From assembly GCA_006176705.1 (NCBI GenBank), contig QRFJ01000379.1, positions 1,054,001 to 1,118,000 on the forward strand: a stretch of DNA of 64,000 bases, written 5' to 3'. This document shows, piece after piece, positions 12,274 to 23,124 of the stretch; the first letter of the stretch is position 1; the number at the start of each line of letters is the position of its first letter. Both the position numbers and the translations under genes were made by a program. This DNA comes from Cocos nucifera (lineage: Eukaryota > Streptophyta > Magnoliopsida > Arecales > Arecaceae). The notes under the pieces were generated by a model, which had not been told where the DNA came from, ran no database searches, and worked only from the letters and a program-made list of their open reading frames with translations.

Positions 12274-13463
12274 ATGTCTACATCCAACCCACTAGTCCGT
12301 ATCTTGGACATCCATAGACTGACCGGATCCAATTACAAGATTGGCTTTGACACTTCAAAATTATTTTGGATTTCAAGAAGTTAACTCATGTATTAGATCA
12401 GGATCCCTCCACCTTACTAACCTATCCATCCGCTGAATAGAAAGCATCTCTTGGTAAATGGATGGATGAAGATAACAAGATTAGATACTACATGTTGGGC
12501 TCGATGTCTGATGAGCTTCAGCACCAACATGAAGATATCAAGACTGCCCGCCAAATATTGGCTCACCTACAAGAGTTGTTTGGTGAATAGAGTCGTGCAA
12601 CCAAATATCAGATCACTAAACGACTATTTAAGGCTAAAATGTATGATGGGCTGTCAGTCCAAGGTCATTATCTGATGATGATCAAGAACTTGAAAGAGCT
12701 TAAGAAGGTTGGAGTGAAGTTAGACCAGGATCTACAGAATGACATAATTCTACAATCCTTGATTGATGCGTATGGGTAGTTCATCATGAACTACCATATG
12801 CATAAACTTCAAAATACTCTGGCCGAGCTTATGAACATGTTAGTTACTGCTGAGCTTTCTATGAAAGATTTTAAAGGCTCAGTACTTTCTATGGAATGGA
12901 CTTCTTCTAAGAAAAAGTTTTTTGGAAAGAAGAAGAAGTATGTGAAAAGGCAGAAGGTGGAAGGTGAAAAGAAAAAGAAGATAGAGTTGAAGAAGAAGAT
13001 CGCTGATAAAGAAAAGTATTTTCATTGTAATACTGATGACCATTGAAAGCGGAACTGTCCTATATACCTGACCATCCTAAAGAATAAGAAGGAGACAGGT
13101 CATTCTGAAGGTATGCTCATTACTGAATCTAACCTTACGATTTTTTCTACATCCAGTTGGGTGTTTGACTCTGGTTCTAGTGCTCATTTGTGCACTTCTA
13201 TGCAGGATCTTAAGGATAGCAGGAGGCTGAGAGATGGTGAGATGATCCGATATGTCGAAAATGAAGCAAGAGTTGTCGATGTGGTCGTGGAAACCTATCC
13301 TCTTCGACTACCATCTGACTTAGATTTAGTACTTAGGGATTGTTATTATGTGCTTGCTGCAAGCAGAAATTTGATTTCTATTTCATGTTTAGCACAAGAA
13401 GGCTATGTAATTAGTTTTCTTAAGAACCATTATAATATTCTTTATGAAAAAATAAAATTGTAA
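12274..13463 (+). pseudogene. Copia A gag and protease
   Basis: ATG at 12,274 begins MSTSNPL; the gag core (YYMLGSMSDELQ- and LQNTLAELMNML-type motifs) is spread over three frames. A Lys-rich tail ends in a degenerate zinc knuckle at about 13,018-13,062 (F-H-C-N-T-D-D-H, a stop where Trp is expected, K-R-N-C-P). The first cysteine of the C-x2-C-x4-H-x4-C knuckle is Tyr here, and in copies B and C the first is also lost. The protease frame (13,113-13,463) has an intact aspartic protease motif W-V-F-D-S-G-S-S-A-H-L-C. Gag packages the RNA and protease would cut the polyprotein. Stops and frameshifts make it inactive. Confidence 0.85.
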
Positions 13464-14560
13464 GTATTTTCCTCATTAACGGTCTCTACCAGTTATATAT
13501 TGATGTATCTGTCTTTAATATCGAGCAAAATATGAATGCTGTAAAATGACCCAGGGATACTCCAAATGATAGGTACCTATGGCACCTAAGGCTAGGTCAT
13601 ATAGCAGAAGATAAGGTTAACAAATTGAAGAAAATTGGCTATTGAGTTTGTTGACTTTTGAGTCATATCCAATTTATGAATCATGTCTTCATGGCATAAT
13701 GATTAAGCTCCCTTTTATGGGATATGGGGATTGAGCCACGGATCTACTTGCCCTAGTACATACTGATGTGTGCAGTCCATTTGATATACCAGCTAGAGAT
13801 AACTTTGTCTACTTCATAATCTTTACCAATGATTTATCTCGGTATGGGTACATGTATCTTATGAGACACAAGTCTGAAGCTTTTGAAAAGTTCAAGAAAT
13901 TCAGATATGAAGTAGAAAAGCAAACTGAAAAATCCATTAAGGTTCTTCGATCATATCGAGGAGGTAAATATCTTAGTCGAAAATTTTTGGACTATCTCAA
14001 GAAAAATGGCATAATCTCATAATGGACTCCACCTGAAATACCTCAACTCAATAGAATTTCAGAATGGAGAAACCGAATCCTATTAGATATGGTTCAATCT
14101 ATGATGAGCTTCATAGACCTTTCTGATTTTCTTTGGGGATATATTTTGTTAACTGCTATATATTTTTATTCCCCCTAAAACTGTTCTTACCACACCGTAT
14201 GAGATATGGCATGGTAAGAAACCAAGTCTAAGTCATCTCAAAATTTGGGGTTGTCCGGCTCATGTTAAAAGACAATAAGCAGACAAGTTAGAGTATAAGT
14301 TCTTTAGAGCTCGATTTATAGGATGTCCTAAAGAGTCATTAGGATATTATTTCTACATTCCAGAAGACCACAATACGATTATGAGCCAACATGCTATCTT
14401 TCTTAAAAAATAATTTATTCAAGATAGCGGCATTGGAAAGCAGATCAAGCTAGAGGAGAAAGTCTTCCAAGAGCAACGAGCTATGGATCCTATGGAACCA
14501 AATCAGGTTGAGCCAATACAAACACTACCTCCTCCACCTCAGAGATCAAAAAAGATTTTT
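13464..14560 (+). pseudogene. Copia A integrase
   Basis: The GAG-pre-integrase zone (WHLRLGH at about 13,573) is followed by the catalytic core. The first catalytic Asp is present in LVHTDVC (about 13,758-13,778). The second, normally in the motif S-D-R-G-G-E, is Tyr here (SYRGGKY, about 13,950-13,970). The Glu of the N-R-I-S-E motif remains at about 14,050-14,066. The C-terminal GKKPSLSHLKIWGCPAHVK block is at about 14,210-14,270. Integrase joins cDNA to the host chromosome; the D-to-Y change and several stops would abolish this. Confidence 0.85.
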
Positions 14561-14639
14561 CATTCTCCTTAGAGGTACTTAGGTACTATCTCAGAGAAAG
14601 TAGAAAAAATGTTCCTCGTAGGTAATGGGGTTCATGGTG

Positions 14640-16147
14640 ATGATCCCAAAACCTATGACGAGGCGATATCAGATATCAACTCTGAGAAATAGTTAGAGGA
14701 AATGAAGTCAGAAGTTAACTCAATGCACTCAAATCAAGTTTGGACCTTGGTGGATCCATCAGAAGGTATAGTATCTATTGGGTGTAAATGAATCTATAAG
14801 AGAAAGATTAGTGCAGATGGGAATGTGGAGATATTCAAAGCTAGATTAGTGGCAAAAGGTTATAGTCAGCATGAAGGCATTGACTATCAAAATATCTTTT
14901 CGTCAGTAGCTATGCTGAAATTCATCCACACATTGCTTGCTATTGTAACCTATTTTGATTATAAAATATGACAAATAGATGTGAAAATGGCTTTCTTAAA
15001 TGGATACCTTGAGGAAGATATCTATATGGAACAGTCGTTAGGTTTCACATCTAGTGATGCTGATCACAAAGTATGCAAGCTGCAAAGGTCCATATATGGA
15101 CTTAAGTAAGCATCTCGGAGCTGGAATACTCGATTTAATGATTTGATCAAATTATTTGGTTTCATCAAAAATGAGGAAGAACCATGTGTTTTCAAAAAGA
15201 TCAGTGGGAGCGCTATTGTCTTCCTCATACTATACGTGGATGATATCCTCCTTATTGAGAATGATATTCCTATGTTGACCATAGTTAAAATATGGTTATC
15301 CAAAGAATTCTCCATGAAAGATCTAGGAGAAGCATCTTTCATTCTAGGAATTAAGGTCTATAGAGATAGACCGAATAGAATGCTAGGTCTTTCACAGAAG
15401 ATGTGCATAGAGGAAGTGCTAAAGAGGTTTAGCATGGAAAACTCCAAGAGGAGATTGAATGCATGAGCAAGATCCCTTATGCTTCAGCAATAGGAAGCCT
15501 CATGTATGCCATATTATGTACACGACCTGATATAGTCATGCTATGAATGTCACAAGAAGATATCAGTCGAATTCAGGTGAAGAACACTAGATTTCTGTGA
15601 AATGTATCCTTAAGTACTTGAGAAGAACTAAGGATATGTTGTTGGTTTTTGGTAATGAAGAACTCCAAGTCCAGAGGTATACAAACTCAAATTTTATGTT
15701 TGATATAGATGATCGAAAGTCGATATCTTGGAGTTTGTTTGTATATAATGGTGGTGCTGTCAGTTGGAAGAGTTCCAAGCAGATAGTGATAACAAGTTCC
15801 ACCATGGAAGAAAATACATCGCTGCATCAGAAGCTTTGAAAGAGGCATTTTGGTACAAGAAATTCACCATAAAGATCGACGTGATGCCATCGAATGCCAT
15901 TCCTTTGTACTGCGACAACAATGGCACCATAGCCCTAGCTAAGGAGCCGAGGTCTTATCAGAAATCCAAGCACATCGAGCGGTGATACCACCTCATCCAT
16001 GATTACCTCGAGAAAGGTTATATCAAGATCAAGAGAGTCAACTCCGCAGATAATGCAGCAGACCCACTCATAAAGCCATTAGGTCGGCAGAAGATCGAAA
16101 CCCACCTTGAGAAGATGGAACTTAGATTTGTAGCCAATTAGCTTTAG
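14640..16147 (+). pseudogene. Copia A reverse transcriptase and RNase H
   Basis: RT motifs in order: [56 protein letters not shown] and the active-site YVDDILL at 15,233-15,253. RNase H follows with WKSSKQ, YIAAS-type and YCDNNGTIALAKEPRS motifs and ends at a TAG at 16,145-16,147 after the conserved FVAN. Around 15,447-15,452 a 64-bp deletion relative to Copia B joins two AGAGG sequences and shifts the frame, removing the LVPFRHGI segment between RT and RNase H. Confidence 0.9.
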
Positions 16148-16161
16148 GTCAAGTGGGAGTT

Positions 16162-18417
16162 TGTTAGATATGTGTGCCCTAGAAACCAGAATTGGCTAAC
16201 ACTTGTAATACACATCTAAAGGCAAAATTATAATTTTGACTATAAATAATAAAATAAAATTATTTTCTATCATAGTGTGTATTTGAAAGTGTCTATGATA
16301 CATCCCTTGAGTTAATGGTAATGATAGTTCATATTTTCAAGAGTTAAAAATTTAAGACATGAATTTTCATTATTGACTCATAAAATGCTCCCCGACCGTA
16401 GGATCATCATGAGGATGGTGATTGATCTAGAAGATTGGTGTACGATTGTTTCTTTAGGATAGATGAGTCTTGAGTCTACAGTGTAGAGACACCAGAGCGA
16501 GAGTATAGATACTCAATAGAAAATGAGGGCACTAAGCATGACCACCTCGAGCAGCCATGAGGAAGTCTACCTTCTCGTCCAATGACTAGCTCAAAGCTGT
16601 AGTGGTGTGTCTGATTCTTTGACCTGAGGTGTATCGACAGTTCACCTTGAGGGTGTTATAGTTTGACTATACCATAACTCGATCTCCTAGCCATTTGGAA
16701 TCCTGAGGTGTATGTTGGCTATAGCATGTTCATTATAGGAATTGGATTGCACCAATAGGAGATCTATCTACCTCGGTAGATGAGGAGCAGCCCTATGATG
16801 ATCATGAGAATCAAGTCCATAAGGCCCATGGCCATGGTAGAGTGAAATAATAGAAAGAGTTTCTATTAGGATTTTCACATTGGACTTGAATCAAATGATT
16901 AATTCATATGATGGAAATTAGGGTTTGACGAGATCACCTTAACCCTAAACCGATTGGAGCTCAAGATAGAGGAACTTAATCACATAGGTAACTACACCGA
17001 GAGGTTTATTTTTAGTTCTGATGGATTGCCACCATATGTTGCTAGGTGTCACTGGTAGATTTTGGTAACAATTAGAATGATTAGGATGATCGATCATACT
17101 AGTTATCTGAATCAAAAAACTTTTGATCCATCGAAAGATGTTTTGATGATGTTGATGATAAAGATCATAACATATCCCATTACCATATGAAATTGAATCT
17201 AACTGGGTTACACAGACAAGGTTTTGGATCTGGATATCATTAATTGGACTAACCCAGTTTAATTGATTTGAATAAGATTTAATTGGGTTCAAAGAAATTA
17301 TGCTAGCACACGATTGAGCCTGATATTCTCCTTCAACAATCATTAAAGCTTATCTCGACTGAGCCAAATGTATTTGGGCTCACTCAAGAACCTTTACTTG
17401 GTCTGACTTGAGCTTGTCCAAGTCAGAAAAGGGTTGTCTTAATTTATGAGATAAATTTGAGACAACACCTGCCATTTTCCATCACCTGCTAAATCTTGTC
17501 TTTGGACTTTGGTCAAACGTTGATCTTTGATACTTAAACATCTGCCCATGTGTCATGCACCCATAAGAGAGAAGATGAGGCTTTGTCCTCCTGCTAAAAA
17601 GCAAAAAGGGAGGGAGTGCATGCCTTAGGATAACGCCTAGAGTCCCATACAGATGGGACTCCAGGTTGCTTCATGCTCTCTACTTGGGTGGCACCAAAGA
17701 GTCTTCTTTGACCAATCTTGGTGTCACCTAAGGAGGTTTGTGAGAGACTCTAATCTGATTGGATCAGATGATGTCATCCTAACAATTAGATTTAGATCTA
17801 ATTGGATAAAAAACTGTGGCCAGGATGATGTGGCACTGCATGGCACAGTTGGGTCTATATAAATCCTATCTGCACCTAGGATTTAGAGTTTCTACCCTTT
17901 GCCCATGTTGCAAGGCTTCTCCCCCTCCCTCTCTATGCCACCTTCAGATCCTCTCTCTCCTATCCACGTCCAAGAGTTTTTGGGCGCATGTTTGGTGCGG
18001 TTCGAGCAAGAGAAAGGTGACAGAAAAGGAAGAAGGAACCACTGCTGCAAGAGACAATGGCTAATCTTCAAAAGCCATTTTGAAGACCTTCAAGATCAGA
18101 TCTAGATCTAATTTTTGGATGATAGATTGAGAAGGAGAAGATCTTCAGATCCTGCCCGAGTGGATATTGATAGAGTCTAGGCACTTATGTGGCTACATCC
18201 AGAACCTCAGGCAAATATCAGGATCATCATAGGGTAATATGATTACCCATAACAAGGTACAATTAAAATTAGATTTATTTTATTTTATTTTATCAGATTG
18301 TTAAAATTAGATCTGAAGAGTCTTAGATCTAATTTGGATCTAAGAGAAAAATTTTTGAAATATGTTTCTTAATCAAATCAGATCTGAATGAACCTGATCC
18401 AAGAAAAAGGATTTTCA
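16162..18417 (+). repeat. Copia A 3' LTR
   Basis: It begins TGTTAGATATGTGTGCC just after the polypurine tract CAAGTGGGAGT and ends GGATTTTCA. It aligns along its whole length with the 5' LTR but lacks about 30 bp around 17,620 (a GCGTGCACCC block kept in copies A-5' and B). Its end is shorter than the CTTCTTCA-type end of the other LTRs. Many single-base differences from the 5' LTR show that insertion is not recent. Confidence 0.93.
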
Positions 18418-18890
18418 CTATAGGGCTTAGGTTCTTCCTTCACCCCTTCACTTGTCAATTTTTAAATTAGTATAAATTAATTCTTGCTCCTCATGAAGGG
18501 CTATCATAGAATTTTTCATATGCACCATTATGTACAGTGTGCAAACTATGATCAAGCTCTTCTAAGCTTGATTCATTTTGAAAGAGAACCCTTACAAGCA
18601 TAGGTGGTGGTATTTCTTGGCTCAGAAAGGACTGCAATTGATATAAGGGCACCCTTCAGCTGTACGCAATTGGAAGAGTCACTTCTCCTTCACGCTAGCT
18701 GAGCAACTATGACAATTAGCATGATTTGGGCAAGACTAAGGAGCTCTATAATTCGGTACCCCAACTTAAATAATGAAGGTCAGAAGGCACTAAAGGAGCT
18801 ATGCCATATTGAAGTTGCTTCCATCCATGAACTTTTGGCTGAGCAGACTCTAGTCAATGCCAGCTTGAGCTAGGCAAGGCCTAAGTATGG
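18418..18890 (+). pseudogene. Transposase_28-type gene, 3' part after Copia A
   Basis: In one frame, broken by stops, this reads SPLHLSIF, then RAIIEFFICTIMY, KENPYKHRWWYFLAQKGL and AVRNWKSHFSFT (about 18,570-18,700). In another frame it continues ALKELCHIEVASIHELLAEQTL. The order (LHPF, hydrophobic helix, H-x-x-W-Y-F, W-K-x-x-F-F) is that of plant 'putative gypsy type transposon' (Transposase_28) proteins. With 7,858-8,112 it makes one gene cut by Copia A at a point just before the L-P-x-P-x-H-P-like block. No coding sense is seen after about 18,890. Confidence 0.6.
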
Positions 18891-19905
18891 TGGGCAGTTA
18901 CAAACAATATTAGAGTGGACTCAACTATAGTTCACGTGGACTAAAAGATACTATAGCACCAATCCATTTGAGTTTATCATGAGCTAATCATGGTGTTTGT
19001 GATTGGATTTATAATATTACTGATTGAATTTGAATAAATTTAGATTATTAGCCTAGCAAGGATGTCTAGCTTAAATAGAAAAAGTATGTGAGAACTTATG
19101 CATATGTGCATTTAGTTCCACATCTACTACACACTTGGGAGATCTTAAATACTTACATAGGACCAAAAAACCCAAGTAACGCCTTCCAACTGGTCTCCTT
19201 GGGTGAGGTCCTGGATTGTTGCACAGGATCTTATAACTATTTAAGATCAACCGTTGGATATTGATCTAATGATTTTATCGGTCTATATGATTCAATTGTT
19301 GAATTGAAATCTAATTGCTATTGTTTATATATGTTGAAATATATAAATCTAGCTTATAGCAATAATTGAGCAAATGCCAAGTTGGAGCTGAATGAGCCAT
19401 CACTAGCTTGAACTTGGCTCATTTAAAATTCGAGGTAAGGAATTTGGCCTGAGACTGGCTAGTTTATTAAACAAGCGAGCCATTTTCAAGCTGAATTGTG
19501 AGCCGTATATAAGCTTTCTCATAAATTGCTTGCTTCTTTCCATCCCTAAAATTCTTTGTATCTCATGTTATATCCTTAAATCGGTTGCAAGGTCTTGATA
19601 AGGTGGCCAAACAAGCCTTAATATAAATCATATATTACTTTATATGTAAGTATTACAGGACATATAAGTCCATATATGACTCATGGTAGGTCACTGAAAA
19701 ACACAAAGTACACTGATGTTCATGACTTCATGAAGAAGTTTGCTTCTCATCCACTTGTTGAAAATTATGATACTGGGGAGAAATTATAGTGTGGGCATTA
19801 TCATAACCAAATAGAATGATGAGAGGCTTCAGCATTTTTTTTTTTTTTTAGCAAAAAAAATTACTATCATTTGTGAACATTGTGACTATATATTCAGTCA
19901 CTTCC
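18891..19905. other. No recognisable gene; left flank of the Tat element
   Basis: AT-rich sequence with poly-T and poly-A runs near 19,836-19,860 and no frame I recognise. It ends in the 5-bp duplication CTTCC (19,901-19,905). On the far side of the Tat element the sequence resumes at 49,958 with TATGAAGG, so the pre-insertion site read ...CAGTCACTTCCTATGAAGG. Confidence 0.5.
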
Positions 19906-20647
19906 TGTTGGGGGTAACCCTCGCTCCCGTTGAAGTTCTGTTTGGTGCTCAGTCAGGTGTAACTCGTGATTATAGGAGAGCTTTAATCGCAAACTTCTTC
20001 TGGACTCCTTCAGTAGCCGAACTCCTCTTGGACTCCTCTAGCAGTCGAATTCCTCCTGGACTCCTTCAGTAGCCGAACTTCTTTCAAACTCCTCCAGCGG
20101 CCGAACTCCTTCCGACCGAACTTTCCACAGTCGCCCAGGAAGGTCTTCGCATGAATCTGGCTGTACATGGCATGAATCAACTCACCCACATACCGCTTAA
20201 GAGGAGTTTGAGCTTCCTTCGTATTGATGTAACTAAAAGATTCGTTGTCAACTGACGCCTACTTCTCCGAACTTCGACTATTAAATCTCAATGGACTGGC
20301 ACATCATGACAACAGACACTATCCTCCATAACAAACTCTATGTGGCCTCGAGCGGCCTACTACCAAATGGTTATGACTGTCACTATCAGTTTATTACAGG
20401 TTTCATCTATAAAAGAGACCCTCTAGATATGTTTTCTCTAGGCTCTCTTCTCCTTCTCGATACTCTATAACTTTCTCTATTGAGCACTTCATTCCTGTTA
20501 GTCAAAAGAGTTGACTTGATCATCAGAGAATCTTACCCAAGCCACCCCTCAGGCTCTGGACGAGACTTATTTTGCAGGTTACCAGCAATGACCTCATCTT
20601 CTCTGACTCCAGTTCTCATCCAATGATGATCATATTTCACACCAATA
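19906..20647 (+). repeat. Tat element 5' LTR (742 bp)
   Basis: It starts TGTTGGGGG and ends CACCAATA (the usual CCAACA with one change). It contains about five copies of a 28-bp unit (CTCC-AGCAG-CCGAACTCCT type) at about 19,990-20,130, and a TATA-like CTATAAAAGAG at about 20,408-20,418. It matches LTRs at 48,157 and 49,126, which differ mainly in repeat number. Confidence 0.9.
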
Positions 20648-20650
20648 GGA

Positions 20651-20668
20651 TTGGCGCTAGAGGAAGGG
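20651..20668 (+). other. Tat element primer binding site
   Basis: TTGGCGCTAGAGGAAGGG begins three bases after the LTR end. A near copy, TTGACGTTAGAGGAAGGG, follows the diverged Tat-type LTR at 53,311. The tRNA it pairs with was not determined. Confidence 0.65.
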
Positions 20669-20763
20669 TCTGAACCTTTGCCTTTTGAGGTTTTCTTGTT
20701 CTTAAAGGAGTGCTCAGCAAAGATCTCCCTTCTTCTCCTCCAAAATTCTCCTTCTTAGGAAGG

Positions 20764-22424
20764 ATGCCTCCCAGAAAGGCTTCAACCCGATGATCTTCGT
20801 GGCTAGATCCCATCTAGATCTACCCACCCCTGTTTCTTCTCCAGTAACTCAAGCTCCACCTACAGTAATGGTGGATGTGGAGCAGTTCAACCTACTAGTG
20901 CAGCAGATTTGCGGTCTCATGAAAGCGGTGCAGACCATGCAGCAGTAGCAACCTCCAGCATTGATTCAGTCGGAACAAGCTTCTTCAAAACCTCATGATC
21001 CGATCTGGAGGCGGCCAACTTGGGTTAGTTGGTTGGTAACCTCCGAAAAGGGGAAGCAGAGGGCTGAGAGCCTCTACTCTAATCATGACTCTACCCCTGG
21101 GGGGACTTTGCCCCCATTCGGCTAAAAGATCTTAAGGATCCATGATCGAGAGGATCTAGACAAAAAACTATAAGAGATGAACCGACAGCTCGAAGAACTC
21201 CGTCGTGCTCCTCCCTTCCATGGTAATGACATCTATACTGATCCTCTTTTTTCTCACCGTATCATGCAAGAACCTATCCCGCCGAACTTCAAGCTCCCTC
21301 AATTCGAGAGCTATGATGGAACCTCCAATCCGATCAACCACCTGAAGATCTTTCAGATGATGATGCTGCTCCATGGTGCGCCCGACGCCATCCTGTGCCG
21401 AGCTTTCCCATCTACTTTGAAAGGGGCAACTAGAAATTGATACTCGACCCTCAAGCCAAATACCATCTTCTCTTTTGATCAAATGAGCCATCAGTTTATG
21501 GTTCATTTTGTTAGCAGCCGACGTTCTAACGAGGCTCGAAATCCCTCATCAACATCAAGCAGCAAGAGAGAGAATCCATCTGAGCTTATGTCAACTATTT
21601 CAATGCTGCTATGCTGGAGGTTCGAAATCTGGACCAATTTGTTATGATGGCCGTGCTAAAGGGTGGCCTTCAGAAGAACATTTATTGTTTACCCTGGAGA
21701 AGAAGTACTTCAAAAATTTTGTCAATATGCTCGCTCGGGCTAAAGGGTATGCTCGAACGAAAGAGGTCTTCCAGGCCAAGGATAATGAAGCCACTAGAGA
21801 GCGATGAATGGGCGAGCCGGACAAGCCCACTGAGAAAGAAAAGTCGAGTGAAGCTCGGTCGTGCTCCCGAACGTCCCCTGAGCGCAAGCGAGCCCGAACT
21901 CCTTTTCGAGCTCAAAAGCAAGGAAGTCCTGATAGAAAGCTCGATGGGGCTCCCTCCTTTGAAGGTTCCATAACTATGCCCCCCTTAATGCTCCAAAAAT
22001 ACAAGTACTGATGGAGATCAAGGAGGAACTACCTAGATTGAAGAGGATGCGCTCTCACCCCGGCAAGCGCAATCCTAACAAGTACTGTCCCTATCATCAT
22101 GACCACGGTCATGATACAGAAGAGTTTATTCAGCTCCAAGACGAGATCGAGGAGCTCATTAGATGAGGCAGGCTCGACCGATTCCTACGATGTCAGTCCG
22201 AAGGGTGAGAAAATCGATCGATGGCACTACCGTAGCTAGAACCGCTAAGAAGAGAGGAGCAGGAGCCAGATTGACCATCCCTCGGTATCATCAACACCAT
22301 CTTTAGGAAACTTCGACGAGGGGAGGCTAGCGGATCAACAGAGCCCGGGAAGAGATGGAGAACTGAGGAGCCCATCACTTTCACCTATAAGGATGCCCGA
22401 GGATTTTGGTTCCTGCACAATGAT
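20764..22424 (+). pseudogene. Tat element gag
   Basis: ATG at 20,764 opens MPPRKAS. The gag core lies at 21,177-21,600: PPNFKLPQFESYDGTSNP, then MMLLHGAPDAILCRAFPSTLKGA, a motif set typical of Tat-lineage gag. A basic R/S-rich stretch (about 21,800-21,960) and a zinc-knuckle-like KYCPYHHDHGHDTEE at about 22,080-22,125 follow. Gag would form the particle and bind the RNA. The frame is broken after LKGA, and again several times, so no intact protein is made. Confidence 0.85.
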
Positions 22425-23124
22425 GTGGTTGTAATCTCTTTAAACATTGCTGACTATGATGTGCGCCGCATTCTGTTAGATAATGAAAGCTCTATTGATG
22501 TTTTATTTTATGATGCTTTCTTAAAAATGTCTTTACCTAATAATCACTTGGGACCTATGAACTTTTCATTGGTAGGCTTCATTGACGACGCCGTGCCAAT
22601 TGAGGGTATAATAACTCTGACTGTGGCTGTAGGGCAACGCCCAAAGCTGACTAGAGCGCAAGTCGATTTTCTAGTCATAAAAGATCCATCTGCTTATAAT
22701 GCTATTCTTGGCTGACCTAGTTTGAATGCACTCTGAGCTATGGTATCAACCTATTACTTAAAGATGAAGTTTCCAAGAAGCTACGAAATTGGAGAGATTA
22801 GGAAATACCAGGCCTTGGTAAGGTATTGTTACTGCATTGCCCTATAGGAAAATATCCAGTCTGACCTTTGCCCTGTTGATGGGCTGGATGTCTGCGATGA
22901 CCTTACGGAGGAGTGGGATGAGCCTATAGAAGACCTTGTAGCCATGTCCTTAGATGACAGGAATGCAAAACACACTGTATAGATCGGTTCCAACTTGGGG
23001 GATGAGGTTCGAGAGTAACTCATCTTCTTCCTTCGAAAGAACGTAGATGTCTTTGCTTGGGTTCCAACAGATATGCCAAAAATCGATATCGAGTTCATGG
23101 AACATCGACTGGCTACTGATCCTA
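22425..23124 (+). pseudogene. Tat element protease and N-terminal RT
   Basis: The frame at 22,425-22,715 reads IL-LDNESSIDVLFYDAF, with Asn-Glu-Ser where active proteases have D-x-G-S/A, then PIEGIITLTV and the strongly conserved AYNAILG end. Beyond a stop, the linker to RT continues (MVSTYYLKMKFP, FLRKNVDVFAW, PKIDIEFMEHRLATDPM) and is cut at 23,124 by Copia B. The missing Gly in the protease motif alone would likely inactivate it. RT resumes at 40,736 after a missing segment. Confidence 0.85.

Larger units (their letters stand above)
8113..18417 (+). mobile_element. Copia A: full-length Ty1/copia element with 2.3 kb LTRs
   Basis: Two direct LTRs (8,113-10,392 and 16,162-18,417) flank a leader of about 1.9 kb and a gag-protease-integrase-RT-RNase H polyprotein, the copia gene order. 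A primer site like the 3' end of initiator tRNA-Met follows the first LTR and the tract AAGTGGGAGT precedes the second. RNase H motifs (TMEEN.. AASEA, YCDNNGTIALAKEPRS) and the long LTRs fit the Angela lineage, which is an inference. All genes are broken, so it cannot move on its own. The flanking 5 bases (TAGCT on the left, CTATA on the right) do not match, so either the right end has changed or the ends have drifted. It interrupts a Transposase_28-type gene. Confidence 0.93.

Noticed and set aside
8101..18425. Target site duplication of Copia A
   Set aside because: TAGCT on the left and CTATA on the right do not match; only a shared ATAG a few bases away is seen, which is not at the element border.
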